A model generated the notes under the pieces. The model saw nothing but the letters and a program-made list of their open reading frames with translations. It was not told the DNA's origin and ran no database searches. DNA of 64,000 nucleotides, from positions 124,001-188,000 of the forward strand of contig NZ_JAUSRF010000010.1 in assembly GCF_030811685.1 (NCBI RefSeq). The letters run 5' to 3'. The position numbers and the translations under genes were made by a program. Source of the stretch: Neorhizobium huautlense. GTDB lineage: Bacteria; Pseudomonadota; Alphaproteobacteria; Rhizobiales; Rhizobiaceae. Within the stretch, counting starts at the first letter, position 1. The number at the start of each line of letters is the position of its first letter. Below, one piece after another: positions 34,822 through 44,283 of this stretch.

Positions 34822-35901
34822 ATGGGCGCCTATATTCTCCGCCGCCTTCTGCTGATGATCCCGACGCTGATCGGTATCATGGCGGTTTCCTTTATCGTCA
34901 TCCAGTTTGCGCCGGGCGGCCCGGTTGAGCAGGTCATTGCGCAGCTGCAAGGCTCCGATGCCGGTGATCGGCTGTCCGGTGGCGGCAGCGATTTTGCCAG
35001 CCAGGGCGGGGATGAGGGGCAATATCGCGGCGCGCAGGGGCTCGATCCCGAATTCATCAAGAAACTCGAGCAGCAATTCGGCTTCGACAAGCCGCCGCTG
35101 ACGCGTTTCCTCGACATGATGTGGAACTATGCCCGTTTCGATTTCGGCGAGAGCTTTTTCCGCAATACGCCGGTTATCGACCTTATCCTCGACAAGCTGC
35201 CGGTTTCGCTGTCGCTCGGCGTCTGGATCCTGTTGTTTTCCTACATCATTTCCATCCCGCTCGGCATCCGCAAGGCGGTGACGGACGGATCGGCCTTCGA
35301 TATCTGGACATCCGGCATCATTATCGTCGGTTATGCGGTGCCGAGTTTTCTATTCGGCATCCTGCTGATCGTGCTGTTTGCCGGCGGGTCGTTTTTCGAC
35401 TGGTTCCCGTTGCGAGGCCTTGTCTCCGACAACTTTGCCGAATTGTCCTGGTGGGAAAAGATCCTCGATTATTTCTGGCACCTGACCTTGCCGCTGATCG
35501 CGTTGTCGCTGTCGGCCTTTGCCACCACCACGCTTCTGACCAAGAACTCGTTCATCGACGAAATCAAGAAACAGTATGTGACGACGGCGCGCGCCAAGGG
35601 CCTGAACGAAAGGCAGGTGCTTTACGGACATGTTTTCCGCAACGCCATGCTGATCGTCATTGCCGGTTTTCCGGGGGCCTTCATCTCGGCCTTCTTCACC
35701 GGCTCGCTTTTGATCGAGAACATCTTTTCGCTCGATGGGCTCGGTCGTCTGGGCTATCTCGCCATCATCAACCGTGATTATCCGATCGTGTTCGGTACGC
35801 TCTACATTTTCTCCCTGATGGGCCTCGTCATCAGTCTCGTCTCCGATCTGATCTATACCTGGATCGACCCGCGCATCGATTTCGAGCGGAGGGATGTCTG
35901 A
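34822..35901 (+). CDS. yejB: Peptide ABC transporter permease (YejB type)
   Basis: A 359-residue inner-membrane permease, starting with the family helix ILRRLLLMIPTLIGIMAVSF. The large periplasmic loop (about 40-135, rich in Gly/Asp/Gln) is typical of YejB and sets it apart from DppB. The EAA-loop-type segment ARAKGLNERQVLYGHVFRNA near residue 255 contacts the ATPase. The last A of its stop codon (TGA at 35899-35901) is the first base of the yejE ATG. Confidence 0.93.
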   Translation: MGAYILRRLLLMIPTLIGIMAVSFIVIQFAPGGPVEQVIAQLQGSDAGDRLSGGGSDFASQGGDEGQYRGAQGLDPEFIKKLEQQFGFDKPPLTRFLDMMWNYARFDFGESFFRNTPVIDLILDKLPVSLSLGVWILLFSYIISIPLGIRKAVTDGSAFDIWTSGIIIVGYAVPSFLFGILLIVLFAGGSFFDWFPLRGLVSDNFAELSWWEKILDYFWHLTLPLIALSLSAFATTTLLTKNSFIDEIKKQYVTTARAKGLNERQVLYGHVFRNAMLIVIAGFPGAFISAFFTGSLLIENIFSLDGLGRLGYLAIINRDYPIVFGTLYIFSLMGLVISLVSDLIYTWIDPRIDFERRDV

Positions 35902-37049
35902 TGGCCAATGCGTCCGTGACGACTGCCGCCGCACAGGCTTCGGCACCGCCAAAGGGTTTCTGGTCGCCGACCAGCCTGCGCCGCTGGCAGAATTTTCGCG
36001 CCAACGGGCGCGGTTTCTGGTCCTTCTGGATCTTTCTCGTGCTGTTTTTCGCCAGCCTGATGGCGGAGTTCATCGCCAACGACAAGCCGATCATCGCCTC
36101 CTACAAGGGCGAGATCCTCTATCCGGTTCTGGTCGATTACCCGGAGGAGAAGTTCGGCGGCTTTCTGGCCACCACTGATTATCGCTCCGAATTCATTCAA
36201 CAGGAAATCGAGGGCAATGGCTGGATGATCTGGCCGCCGATCCGGTATTCCTATCAGACGGTCAATTCGCAGATCCCGCATTCGGCCCCGACCAAGCCTT
36301 TCTGGCTGATGGACAAGGCCGACCGTTGCAGTGCCTACCCACAAAAGGATGCCGATCCGAACTGCCATATCGGCAATCTCAACTGGCTCGGCACAGACGA
36401 CCAGGCGCGTGATGTCGCGGCCCGGTTGATCTACGGCTTCCGTATCTCGGTCCTGTTCGGGTTGGCGCTGACCTTTGCCTCGGCCGTGATCGGCGTTCTT
36501 GCCGGCGCCGTGCAGGGTTATTTCGGTGGCTGGACCGATCTTCTGATGCAGCGTTTTATAGAAATCTGGTCGGCCATGCCGGTCTTCTACATCCTGCTGA
36601 TCATCGCCGCGATCCTGCCGCCGGGTTTCTTCATCCTGCTCGGCATCATGCTTCTGTTCTCATGGGTGGGCTTCGTCGGCGTGGTGCGAGCGGAATTTCT
36701 GCGGGCCCGCAATTTCGAATATGTGCGGGCGGCGCGTGCGCTGGGCGTCGGCAACTGGACGATCATGATGCGCCACCTTCTGCCGAATGCCATGGTGGCG
36801 ACACTCACCTTCCTGCCCTTCATCCTGTCCGGCTCGATCGCGACCCTGACCTCGCTCGACTTCCTCGGTGTCGGCATGCCGCCTGGCTCGCCGTCGCTGG
36901 GTGAAATGATCGCGCAGGGCAAGAACAATCTGCAGGCCCCCTGGCTCGGCATCACGGCCTTCATGGCCATGTCGGTGATGATGTCGCTTTTGATCTTTGT
37001 CGGCGAGGCGGTGCGCGATGCATTCGATCCGCGAAAGGCGTTCCGGTGA
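35901..37049 (+). CDS. yejE: Peptide ABC transporter permease (YejE type)
   Basis: A 382-residue permease, the DppC-like partner of YejB. A charged N-terminal stretch (WRNFRANGRGFWSFWIF-like) leads into the first helix. A long periplasmic region follows (about 60-160, rich in YxPxxY and Cys), then the core helices with the ATPase-contact loop VRAARALGVGNWTIMMRHLLPNA. Its start overlaps the yejB stop by one base. A 64-base gap separates it from the antitoxin-like gene. Confidence 0.93.
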   Translation: MANASVTTAAAQASAPPKGFWSPTSLRRWQNFRANGRGFWSFWIFLVLFFASLMAEFIANDKPIIASYKGEILYPVLVDYPEEKFGGFLATTDYRSEFIQQEIEGNGWMIWPPIRYSYQTVNSQIPHSAPTKPFWLMDKADRCSAYPQKDADPNCHIGNLNWLGTDDQARDVAARLIYGFRISVLFGLALTFASAVIGVLAGAVQGYFGGWTDLLMQRFIEIWSAMPVFYILLIIAAILPPGFFILLGIMLLFSWVGFVGVVRAEFLRARNFEYVRAARALGVGNWTIMMRHLLPNAMVATLTFLPFILSGSIATLTSLDFLGVGMPPGSPSLGEMIAQGKNNLQAPWLGITAFMAMSVMMSLLIFVGEAVRDAFDPRKAFR

Positions 37050-37113
37050 GCATGGTTCGTCAAACCACCGGATCTGCGCTAGACTGGCGTGAGACATCAC
37101 GGGGCGAAAAGCC

Positions 37114-37389
37114 ATGAACAAGATCGTTCGCGAGCATTACCCGGTTGCCAACCTTCCCGAAGACCTGCGGGAGGGGCTGGATGTGCATGCCAGGGTGCGC
37201 GTGGTGGTGGAGGTCGATGGGCCGTCTCCACTGACGGAACCGGATTTTTCCGTCGATAATGAAAAACCGCTGACGGTTGAAGACATTCTCGAAATCCGTC
37301 GACGGCTTTTTGCCGACGGGAGGCCATCCGTAACCGCCCAGGAAGCGGTAGCCCGTATTCGGGAGCTTCGCGACGAATGGGATTATTGA
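37114..37389 (+). CDS. Antitoxin-like protein partner of a PIN-domain toxin
   Basis: A 91-residue acidic protein (MNKIVREHYPVANLPEDLRE at the start, ending RELRDEWDY). The N-terminal 40 residues have the beta-rich look of a small DNA-binding dimer; the C-terminal half (LTVEDILEIRRRLFADGR and on) is helical and charged, as in the toxin-neutralising tail of type II antitoxins. I cannot assign it to AbrB, PHD or RHH. The stop overlaps the toxin ATG by one base, the layout expected of a VapBC-type pair. Confidence 0.65.
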   Translation: MNKIVREHYPVANLPEDLREGLDVHARVRVVVEVDGPSPLTEPDFSVDNEKPLTVEDILEIRRRLFADGRPSVTAQEAVARIRELRDEWDY

Positions 37390-37853
37390 TGGCGGGTGTC
37401 GGGCGTATCTATATCGATACCAACGTCTTCATCACCGCATTCGAAACGCAGGGTGATCTGGCGGAGAAGGCTGCCCTGCTGCTGGCAAGCCCGGTCCTTG
37501 TCCCGCCTCGGTTCGTGACGAGCGAGCTGACTTTGGCTGAATTGCTTGTATTGCCGTATCGCAAGACGGATACCGCATTGATCGATCTCTACGGAAAACT
37601 ACTTGCCCATGGTCCCTGGTTGGACGTGCAACCGGTGTCGCGGGATGTTCTGTCGGATGCCGCCAAGCTGCGGGCGGTCAATCCTGCCTGCAAGTTGCCC
37701 GATGCCATCCATCTGGCGACTGCGCGTCGGTTTGGTTGCTCGCATTTTCTGTCCGCAGATAAGGGAATGCGATCAAGCGAGCACGTGCCCGTCACCATTC
37801 TGAAGCCCGACGAAGCCACTCTTGCCTCCCTTCTCGAAAGCCTTGCCGAATGA
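37389..37853 (+). CDS. PIN-domain ribonuclease toxin (VapC-like)
   Basis: A 154-residue PIN-domain protein. All four acidic active-site residues seem present: IYIDTNVFI (Asp), TSELTLAELL (Glu), LPDAIHLATA (Asp) and FLSADKGM (Asp). Such proteins cleave specific RNAs, often tRNA or rRNA, when released from their antitoxin. It starts inside the stop of the antitoxin-like gene and its own stop overlaps the yejF ATG by 4 bases (ATGA), which places the pair tightly inside the yej operon. Confidence 0.85.
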   Translation: MAGVGRIYIDTNVFITAFETQGDLAEKAALLLASPVLVPPRFVTSELTLAELLVLPYRKTDTALIDLYGKLLAHGPWLDVQPVSRDVLSDAAKLRAVNPACKLPDAIHLATARRFGCSHFLSADKGMRSSEHVPVTILKPDEATLASLLESLAE

Positions 37854-39478
37854 CTGAACCGCTTCTCTCTGTCAAAGACCTGTCGGTTGCCTTCCACCAG
37901 GGGGGAAAGACCTCGCTGGCGGTTGACCGCGTGTCCTTCGATATCGCACCGGGCGAGGTGATGGCGCTGGTCGGCGAATCCGGCTCCGGCAAATCGGTGT
38001 CTGCCAATTCGATCCTGCGCCTTCTTCCTTATCCGGCGGCGAGCCATCCATCGGGTGAAATTCTGTTCGGTGGCAAGGATATGCTCAAAGCCAGCGATGC
38101 CGAGCTTCGGCATGTGCGTGGTGACGACATCACCATGATCTTTCAGGAGCCGATGACATCGCTCAATCCGCTGCACTCGATCGAGCGGCAGATCGGCGAA
38201 ATTCTGGCGCTGCATCAGGGCATGAATGTTGCCTCTGCCCGCGTGCGCACGCTGGAGCTTCTCCATGAAGTCGGTATTCGCGAACCGGAAAAGCGGCTGA
38301 AGGCGTTTCCGCATGAATTGTCCGGTGGCCAGCGTCAGCGCGTGATGATCGCCATGGCGCTTGCCAACCGTCCAAAACTGCTGATCGCCGACGAGCCGAC
38401 CACGGCGCTCGATGTGACCGTGCAGGCCCAGATCTTGGAGCTTCTGAGCCGGTTGAAGGTCGATTACGGCATGTCGATCCTGTTCATCACCCATGATCTC
38501 GGCATCGTCCGCAAATTTGCCGATCGTGTCTGCGTGATGACCAAGGGCAAGATCGTCGAGACGGGTGCTGTCGAAGACGTTTTTGAAAACCCGCAACACG
38601 AATACACCCGCCATCTTCTCGCGTCCGAGCCGCGCGGTGAACCGCCGGTGACCGATCCTGCTCGCCCGGTGGTGATCGAAGGCAAGGACATAAAGGTCTG
38701 GTTCCCGGTCAAGGCCGGTTTCTTCCGTAAGGTGGTCGATCACGTGAAGGCGGTGGATGGCGTCGACCTGACGCTGCGGGCTGGTGAAACGCTGGGTGTG
38801 GTGGGTGAATCAGGTTCCGGCAAGACGACGCTGGGCCTTGCTCTTGCACGGCTGATCTCGTCCAAGGGGCGTATCAGCTTCATCGGCAAGGAAATCGATG
38901 GCCTGTCCTTCAAGGGCATGCTGCCCTATCGCGACCGGCTGCAGGTGGTGTTTCAAGATCCGTATGGCTCGCTCAGCCCGCGCATGTCGGTGGGCGAAAT
39001 CATCGCCGAGGGCCTGAAGGTGCATGAAAAGTCGCTGTCGGCAGCGGAGCGTGACCGCCGAGTTGCTGCCGCGCTGGATGAAGTGGGGCTCGATCCGGCC
39101 ACCCGCTGGCGTTATCCGCACGAATTTTCCGGCGGTCAGCGGCAGCGTATCGCCATCGCCCGCGCCATGGTGCTGAAGCCGCGTTTCGTCATGCTCGACG
39201 AGCCGACCTCGGCGCTCGACATGACAGTGCAGGCTCAGGTGGTCGATCTGCTGCGGGATCTGCAGCAGAAACATCAGCTTGCCTACCTGTTCATCAGCCA
39301 CGACCTGAAGGTGGTGAAGGCGCTGGCCAATGAAATGATCGTCATGCGGCTTGGAAAAGTCATGGAAGCCGGCCCATCGGAGCAGATTTTCAAGGCACCG
39401 CAGAATGATTACACGCGCGCGCTGATGGCGGCTGCCTTCAAGATCGAGGCGGCCGAGGTGATGGTGGCCAACCCGTAG
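37850..39478 (+). CDS. yejF: Peptide ABC transporter ATPase (YejF type, two nucleotide-binding domains)
   Basis: A 542-residue cytoplasmic ATPase with two tandem ABC domains, the usual YejF layout. Domain 1 has GESGSGKS and [15 protein letters not shown]; domain 2 has [11 protein letters not shown] and [15 protein letters not shown], with DEPTTALD and DEPTSALD as Walker B. It powers import through YejB and YejE. The start overlaps the toxin gene by 4 bases, so YejF is probably translated by coupling to it. No terminator is visible before the next gene. Confidence 0.95.
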   Translation: MTEPLLSVKDLSVAFHQGGKTSLAVDRVSFDIAPGEVMALVGESGSGKSVSANSILRLLPYPAASHPSGEILFGGKDMLKASDAELRHVRGDDITMIFQEPMTSLNPLHSIERQIGEILALHQGMNVASARVRTLELLHEVGIREPEKRLKAFPHELSGGQRQRVMIAMALANRPKLLIADEPTTALDVTVQAQILELLSRLKVDYGMSILFITHDLGIVRKFADRVCVMTKGKIVETGAVEDVFENPQHEYTRHLLASEPRGEPPVTDPARPVVIEGKDIKVWFPVKAGFFRKVVDHVKAVDGVDLTLRAGETLGVVGESGSGKTTLGLALARLISSKGRISFIGKEIDGLSFKGMLPYRDRLQVVFQDPYGSLSPRMSVGEIIAEGLKVHEKSLSAAERDRRVAAALDEVGLDPATRWRYPHEFSGGQRQRIAIARAMVLKPRFVMLDEPTSALDMTVQAQVVDLLRDLQQKHQLAYLFISHDLKVVKALANEMIVMRLGKVMEAGPSEQIFKAPQNDYTRALMAAAFKIEAAEVMVANP

Positions 39479-39572
39479 CGGCGCAATCAGCCCGGAACAT
39501 TCACACGGCTAATCGGTTCTTCTGTCAGGATTGTCGTCGCTGAACGGCGGCAGATTTTTGAAGGAGGAGACG

Positions 39573-39881
39573 ATGAACAGCCGTTTCGATCCCAAGGAAG
39601 CCAAACCGATCGATACCTTGCCGCCGCGTTTCGGCACGCGTGATACGGTCAAGGAAATCGAACAGCCGCTGACACCGACGGATGCCCGACAGGGTGCCAA
39701 GGGCATGCCGGTTCTGAAAGTTCTCATGGCCGGCATCGTTCTGGCGCTGCTGGCATGGGGCGGTGCGGAATGGTGGGGTGCCGAAACGGCGCCACCGGCC
39801 GAACAGACGGCGACACCGCCCGCCGGCCCGGCTGAACCCGCAAATCCGAGCGAGGCTCCGGCACCTGCCAACACGCCCTGA
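39573..39881 (+). CDS. Hypothetical single-pass membrane protein (102 aa)
   Basis: A 102-residue protein with one membrane helix (about 48-67, VLKVLMAGIVLALLAWGGAE) and a Pro/Ala/Glu-rich C-terminal tail (TATPPAGPAEPANP and on), probably periplasmic. An ideal AAGGAGGA lies 5 bases upstream of the ATG at 39573. No known domain. The gap after it (39882-40055) holds a GAGCGTG/CACGCTC hairpin (39979-39996) but no gene. Confidence 0.6.
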   Translation: MNSRFDPKEAKPIDTLPPRFGTRDTVKEIEQPLTPTDARQGAKGMPVLKVLMAGIVLALLAWGGAEWWGAETAPPAEQTATPPAGPAEPANPSEAPAPANTP

Positions 39882-40055
39882 CCCAAGGTCAGGTTCAATC
39901 CGGATACAGGACACATCAATCGATTTGATGGTCCTGCATCTGGACTTTGCCCCATGTTTTGCCGATAAATTGTGCCGCGAGCGTGAAAACACGCTCTTAC
40001 CTTAGGCAGGCAAGGGCGTTCTCTCCCGATTCCGGGGTGCGCCGCAGGGGCAGGC

Positions 40056-41360
40056 ATGACGAAGACCGATATCGCAACCCGGGTCTATAACCACGCCTTC
40101 AAACTCGATCCGATCATTCGCAGTCTGATCGATACCGATTTCTACAAATTGCTGATGTTGCAGATGATCTGGAAACTGTATCCGCAAACGGATGCGACGT
40201 TTTCCCTGATCAACCGCACCACGCGTGTGCGTCTGGCAGATGAAATCGATGAAGGTGAGCTGCGCGACCAGCTGGATTACGCCCGCTCGTTGCGTCTCAC
40301 CAAGAAGGAAATGATCTGGCTGGCGGGTAACACATTTTATGGCCGCAAGCAGATCTTCGAGCCCGAATTCCTGACCTGGCTGGCCGCCTATCAGTTGCCG
40401 GAATACGAGCTTTCGAAACGCGACGGCCAGTATGAACTGACCTTCCACGGTCGCTGGGTCGATACCACGATGTGGGAAATTCCAGCGCTTGCCATCATCA
40501 ACGAACTGCGTTCCCGCGCCGCCATGCGTTCGCTGGGTTATTTCACGCTCGACGTGATTTATGCCCGTGCCAAGGCAAAGATGTGGGAAAAGGTGCAGCG
40601 CCTGCGCGAGCTGCCGGGCCTGCGCATTTCCGATTTCGGCACCCGTCGTCGTCACAGTTTTCTGTGGCAGCGCTGGTGCGTCGAGGCGTTGAAGGAAGGC
40701 ATCGGTCCGGGCTTTACCGGCACCAGCAATGTTCTGCTCGCCATGGATTCCGACCTCGAAGCCGTCGGCACCAATGCGCATGAACTGCCGATGGTGATGG
40801 CGGCCCTTGCCGATACCGACGATGAGCTGCGCGCAGCACCCTACAACATCATGAAGGACTGGAACCGGCTTTACGGCGGCAACCTGCTGATCGCGCTTCC
40901 AGATGCTTTTGGCACGGCCGCTTTCCTGCGTGATGCGCCGGAATGGGTGGCGGACTGGACCGGTTTCCGCCCCGACAGTGCGCCGCCGATCGAAGGCGGT
41001 GAAAAGATCATCGAGTGGTGGCAGAAGATGGGGCGCGATCCGCGCCAGAAAATGCTGATCTTTTCGGATGGTCTGGATGTCGATGCGATCATCGATACCT
41101 ACCGCCATTTCGAAGGTCGCGTGCGCATGAGCTTTGGTTGGGGCACCAATCTCACCAATGATTTCATGGGGTGCGCACCGACCGCCATCGATGGTCTCAA
41201 CCCGATCTCGGTGGTCTGCAAGGTCAGCGATGCCAATGGCCGACCGGCGGTCAAACTTTCGGACAATCCGCACAAGGCGACGGGCGAGGCTTCCGAAGTG
41301 CAGCGCTACTTGAAGATTTTCGGTCAGGAGGACCGGGTGGAACAGGCCGTTCTGGTTTGA
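40056..41360 (+). CDS. pncB: Nicotinate phosphoribosyltransferase
   Basis: A 434-residue cytosolic enzyme of the NAD salvage pathway that joins nicotinate to PRPP with ATP hydrolysis. Typical segments are [17 protein letters not shown] near the N terminus, [22 protein letters not shown] (a phosphate-binding turn), [16 protein letters not shown] and [11 protein letters not shown]. The length is normal for the NAPRTase type I family. A bidirectional terminator follows. Confidence 0.96.
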   Translation: MTKTDIATRVYNHAFKLDPIIRSLIDTDFYKLLMLQMIWKLYPQTDATFSLINRTTRVRLADEIDEGELRDQLDYARSLRLTKKEMIWLAGNTFYGRKQIFEPEFLTWLAAYQLPEYELSKRDGQYELTFHGRWVDTTMWEIPALAIINELRSRAAMRSLGYFTLDVIYARAKAKMWEKVQRLRELPGLRISDFGTRRRHSFLWQRWCVEALKEGIGPGFTGTSNVLLAMDSDLEAVGTNAHELPMVMAALADTDDELRAAPYNIMKDWNRLYGGNLLIALPDAFGTAAFLRDAPEWVADWTGFRPDSAPPIEGGEKIIEWWQKMGRDPRQKMLIFSDGLDVDAIIDTYRHFEGRVRMSFGWGTNLTNDFMGCAPTAIDGLNPISVVCKVSDANGRPAVKLSDNPHKATGEASEVQRYLKIFGQEDRVEQAVLV

Positions 41361-41372
41361 TGTATCACTGAA

Positions 41373-41407
41373 GAAGAGGCCGCCCCGCATATGCGAGTGG
41401 CCTCTTC
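41373..41407. terminator. Bidirectional terminator between pncB and the DUF1236 gene
   Basis: A 9-bp GAAGAGGCC/GGCCTCTTC stem with an internal CGCAT/ATGCG pairing, followed by CTCTTTTC. It ends transcripts from both sides. Confidence 0.75.
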
Positions 41408-41419
41408 TCTTTTCAGCAT

Positions 41420-41815
41420 TTACTCAATAACCTGAACAACGGTATGGGTGCGCGGATCAACGATCACGCGCTGTTCGTTGACGACGGCGTAACCGTAACG
41501 GTCATTGCTCGGCACCGGCGTCAGGATCACGGTTTCGGGGATAGGCTTGCCGACGACCACTTCCTGCTGAACCACGACCGGAGTCGGAGCGGGCTGTTCC
41601 TGCACATAGGTGACAACTTCACGTGGCGGCGGATCGATGGCCGTGCCGATGATCGCACCGGCAACGCCGCCGACTGCGGCACCCACCGGACCACCGACGA
41701 TCGCGCCGGTTACCGCGCCGCCGGCAGCGCCACTTGCGGTGCCTTCCTGGGCATAGGCGGTGGTGGCAAACACAGTGGCCAGAACAGCGGCAGACGTCAT
41801 GATGATCTTACGCAT
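41420..41815 (-). CDS. Exported DUF1236 family protein with a glycine zipper
   Basis: A 131-residue periplasmic protein. Signal peptide of about 22 residues (MRKIIMTSAAVLATVFATTAYAQ). Residues 30-60 form a glycine-zipper segment (GAAGGAVTGAIVGGPVGAAV) that may insert in membranes. The DUF1236 portion (PVPSNDRYGYAVVNEQRVIVDPRTHTVVQVIE, split over the C-terminal 35 residues) is common in rhizobia; its role is unknown. It is a single-gene unit, convergent with pncB. Confidence 0.85.
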   Translation of the reverse strand: MRKIIMTSAAVLATVFATTAYAQEGTASGAAGGAVTGAIVGGPVGAAVGGVAGAIIGTAIDPPPREVVTYVQEQPAPTPVVVQQEVVVGKPIPETVILTPVPSNDRYGYAVVNEQRVIVDPRTHTVVQVIE

Positions 41816-42121
41816 TGGTCTTCTCCTCTCTTGGGTTCACCAATGGCGAAAGAACACGGCTGGCGAATTTCCGTTCCTGCCTGTCGATAACGAATCGTAA
41901 AGATCTGAAACCCGAGAGCGGCGGGAGATGCCTGGAGGGTCAGTTCAAGTTATTGATTTAAAACAATTAAAAAATTCATCCAGGCAGATCACATTGCAGG
42001 GCTTTATGCCGGTTGCGTGGGAAGTGCCGCCAGATGCAATCGCGGCCTTTTCCCGGCAAACTGCCGGCAAATATGCGGCCGGACAGCCTGCCTGCCGATC
42101 CGAGGCGCCAGAAAACAATTG

Positions 42122-42137
42122 TTGACATTATAGTCAA
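42122..42137 (+). promoter_or_regulatory. Palindromic operator candidate upstream of psuK
   Basis: TTGAC-ATTATA-GTCAA, a perfect 5-bp inverted repeat around a 6-base spacer, 46 bases before the psuK ATG in an otherwise gene-free, AT-rich 367-base gap (41816-42182). TTGACA itself could be a -35. PsuK carries its own winged-helix domain, so autoregulation through this site is plausible, by inference. Confidence 0.4.
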
Positions 42138-42182
42138 AAGTTTTAGTGAGGCGCAAACAGGTTTCGGAAGGTTTCGGATCTC

Positions 42183-43286
42183 ATGGACGAACTCGCACCG
42201 CAGGAGGCGGCGGTTCTGGCCCTCATCAAGGTCAATCCGTTTGTCGGGCAGCAGGAAGTTGCCGATCAGCTCGGTCTCGCCCGCTCCACCGTGGCGGCGC
42301 ATATCGTGCAGTTGGTGCAGAAGGGGCATATCCTCGGCCGCGGTTATGTTCTGGCAAGCGGCCAGCGGGCCATTTGTGTCGGCGGCGCGGTGCTGGATCG
42401 CAAATACAATGCCCGCGCGCCACTGGTGATGGAAACCTCCAACCCGGTCGATAGCGGCCGTTCCTTCGGAGGCGTGGCGCGCAATGTCGCGGAAAACCTG
42501 GCGCGGCTCGGCACGGCCACCGGCTTTGTTTCCATGGTCGGTGATGACGAGACGGGCCGCGCCATTCTCCATTATTTGCAAGATTGCGGCATCGATATCA
42601 GCCAGGTGGCGATGACATCGGAACGGCCGACGGCGGAATATGCGGCGATCCTCGATCCGGCCGGCGATCTGGTGCTCGGCATTTCCGACATGAGCATTTT
42701 TGATCTCATCGGCCCCGCACAGATCGACAAGGCATGGCCGCATCTGGCTGCCGCAAGCTGGGTATTTGCCGATTGCAATCTGCCGCCTGAAACGCTGGCC
42801 TCCCTTATTTCCAAGCGCCGTGATGCCCGTTTCCGGCTGGCGATCGATGCCGTCTCCACCCCGAAGGCTGCACGTCTGCCGCGCGATCTGACCGGTATCG
42901 ACCTGATCTTCATGAATATCGATGAAGCCAATGCGGTGCTGCGCCTTGATGAGGTGATCACCGATGCCGGCGAAGCCGCACTGGCGCTACAGGCTGCGGG
43001 CGCTTCGGAAGCCGTGGTCACCATGGGCGCGCGTGGCATCGCCGTTGCCGGCCGCGAAGGCTTGAAATTTTTCCCGGCCGTCGAAGCCCGCCCGGTCGAT
43101 ATGACCGGTGCCGGTGACGCGATGATTGCCGGCACGCTGCATCGCCTGCTGGAGGGCGATGATCTCTACCGCGCCGCCCGCACCGGCGCGCTTCTCGGAA
43201 CACTCACGACGGAAAGCCCGGCCAGCGTTCATAGCGAACTGTCTGAACGTTTTCTTGCCGCCAACATGCATCGCCTCGATCGCTGA
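42183..43286 (+). CDS. psuK: Pseudouridine kinase with N-terminal winged helix (PfkB family)
   Basis: A 367-residue fusion of a DNA-binding winged helix (residues 1-60: NPFVGQQEVADQLGLARSTVAAHI) and a PfkB/ribokinase domain (60-367) with GGVARNVAENLARLG and the C-terminal DMTGAGDAMIAG (catalytic Asp and anion hole). With psuG 11 bases downstream, the substrate is almost surely pseudouridine, phosphorylated to pseudouridine 5'-phosphate. The fused winged helix suggests it also senses its substrate and regulates, as known for some PfkB-HTH proteins. Confidence 0.9.
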   Translation: MDELAPQEAAVLALIKVNPFVGQQEVADQLGLARSTVAAHIVQLVQKGHILGRGYVLASGQRAICVGGAVLDRKYNARAPLVMETSNPVDSGRSFGGVARNVAENLARLGTATGFVSMVGDDETGRAILHYLQDCGIDISQVAMTSERPTAEYAAILDPAGDLVLGISDMSIFDLIGPAQIDKAWPHLAAASWVFADCNLPPETLASLISKRRDARFRLAIDAVSTPKAARLPRDLTGIDLIFMNIDEANAVLRLDEVITDAGEAALALQAAGASEAVVTMGARGIAVAGREGLKFFPAVEARPVDMTGAGDAMIAGTLHRLLEGDDLYRAARTGALLGTLTTESPASVHSELSERFLAANMHRLDR

Positions 43287-43297
43287 AAGGAATTTTC

Positions 43298-44224
43298 ATG
43301 TCCCTCATCAAACCAAAGCTCAGCCCCGAAGTTGCCGACACGCTGGCATCCGGCGGCCCGGTCGTGGCGCTGGAATCCACCATCATCACCCACGGCATGC
43401 CGTTTCCGGCCAATCTCGAAACCGCTTTCGGTGTCGAGCAGGTGATCCGTGACAACGGCGCCGTGCCCGCTACCATCGCCGTTGTCGATGGCGAGCTGCG
43501 CGTCGGTCTGGAGCCGGACGAGCTGGAAGCGCTGGCCAAGGCGGAAAGCGTGGTCAAGGCGTCGGGCCGCGACCTCGCCGTTGCCATGGTGCGTGGCCAG
43601 TCGGCCGGCACCACCGTTTCCGCCACCATGCTGATGGCCGATCTTGCCGGCATCGATATTTTTGCGACCGGCGGCGTCGGAGGCGTGCATCGCGGCGCCG
43701 AGCAGACCTTTGATATTTCCGCCGACCTGACCGAGCTTGGTCGCACGAAGACGGCTGTTGTCTGCGCCGGTGTCAAATCCATTCTCGATATCGCCAAGAC
43801 GCTGGAATATCTCGAAACCCAGCGCGTGCCGGTCATCGCTTACGGCACGGAAGAGTTTCCGGCCTTCTTCACCCGACAGAGTGGTTTCAAGGCGGATCAC
43901 CGCCTCGATACGCCGGAAGAGATCGCTCGTGCGATGTTTCTGCACCATCAGTTGGGCACCGGCACCGGCCTGTTGATTGCCAACCCGATCCCGGAAGCGT
44001 CAGCGCTGACGCATGAATTCATCGACGGCACGATTGCCGATGCGGTGAAGGAAGCGGATGAACGCGGCATCGGCCGCAAGGAACTGACGCCCTTCCTGCT
44101 CGCCCGTATCAACGAGTTGTCGGGTGGTGAAAGCCTGAAGGCGAACATCCAGCTGGTGCGCAACAACGCAGCACTGGCCGCGCGCATGGCGGTTGCCTAT
44201 GCGCCGTTGAAGGCCGGTCGCTGA
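43298..44224 (+). CDS. psuG: Pseudouridine-5'-phosphate glycosidase
   Basis: A 308-residue enzyme that splits pseudouridine 5'-phosphate into uracil and ribose 5-phosphate. Family segments: VVALESTIITHGMPFP at the N terminus, LAVAMVRGQSAGTTVSATM, IFATGGVGGVHRGAEQTFDIS and VVCAGVKSILDI. Length normal. It follows psuK with AAAGGAA before the ATG and is ended by a strong terminator at 44246-44274. Confidence 0.96.
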   Translation: MSLIKPKLSPEVADTLASGGPVVALESTIITHGMPFPANLETAFGVEQVIRDNGAVPATIAVVDGELRVGLEPDELEALAKAESVVKASGRDLAVAMVRGQSAGTTVSATMLMADLAGIDIFATGGVGGVHRGAEQTFDISADLTELGRTKTAVVCAGVKSILDIAKTLEYLETQRVPVIAYGTEEFPAFFTRQSGFKADHRLDTPEEIARAMFLHHQLGTGTGLLIANPIPEASALTHEFIDGTIADAVKEADERGIGRKELTPFLLARINELSGGESLKANIQLVRNNAALAARMAVAYAPLKAGR

Positions 44225-44245
44225 GCCAGACCAAAGAGGATAAGG

Positions 44246-44274
44246 AAAGGGCCGCTCGATGCGGCCCTTTCTGC
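44246..44274. terminator. Bidirectional terminator between psuG and the nucleoside hydrolase
   Basis: A perfect 10-bp AAAGGGCCGC/GCGGCCCTTT stem with a 5-base loop, at the convergence of psuG and the nucleoside hydrolase gene. Confidence 0.88.
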
Positions 44275-44283
44275 ATTGTGGTA

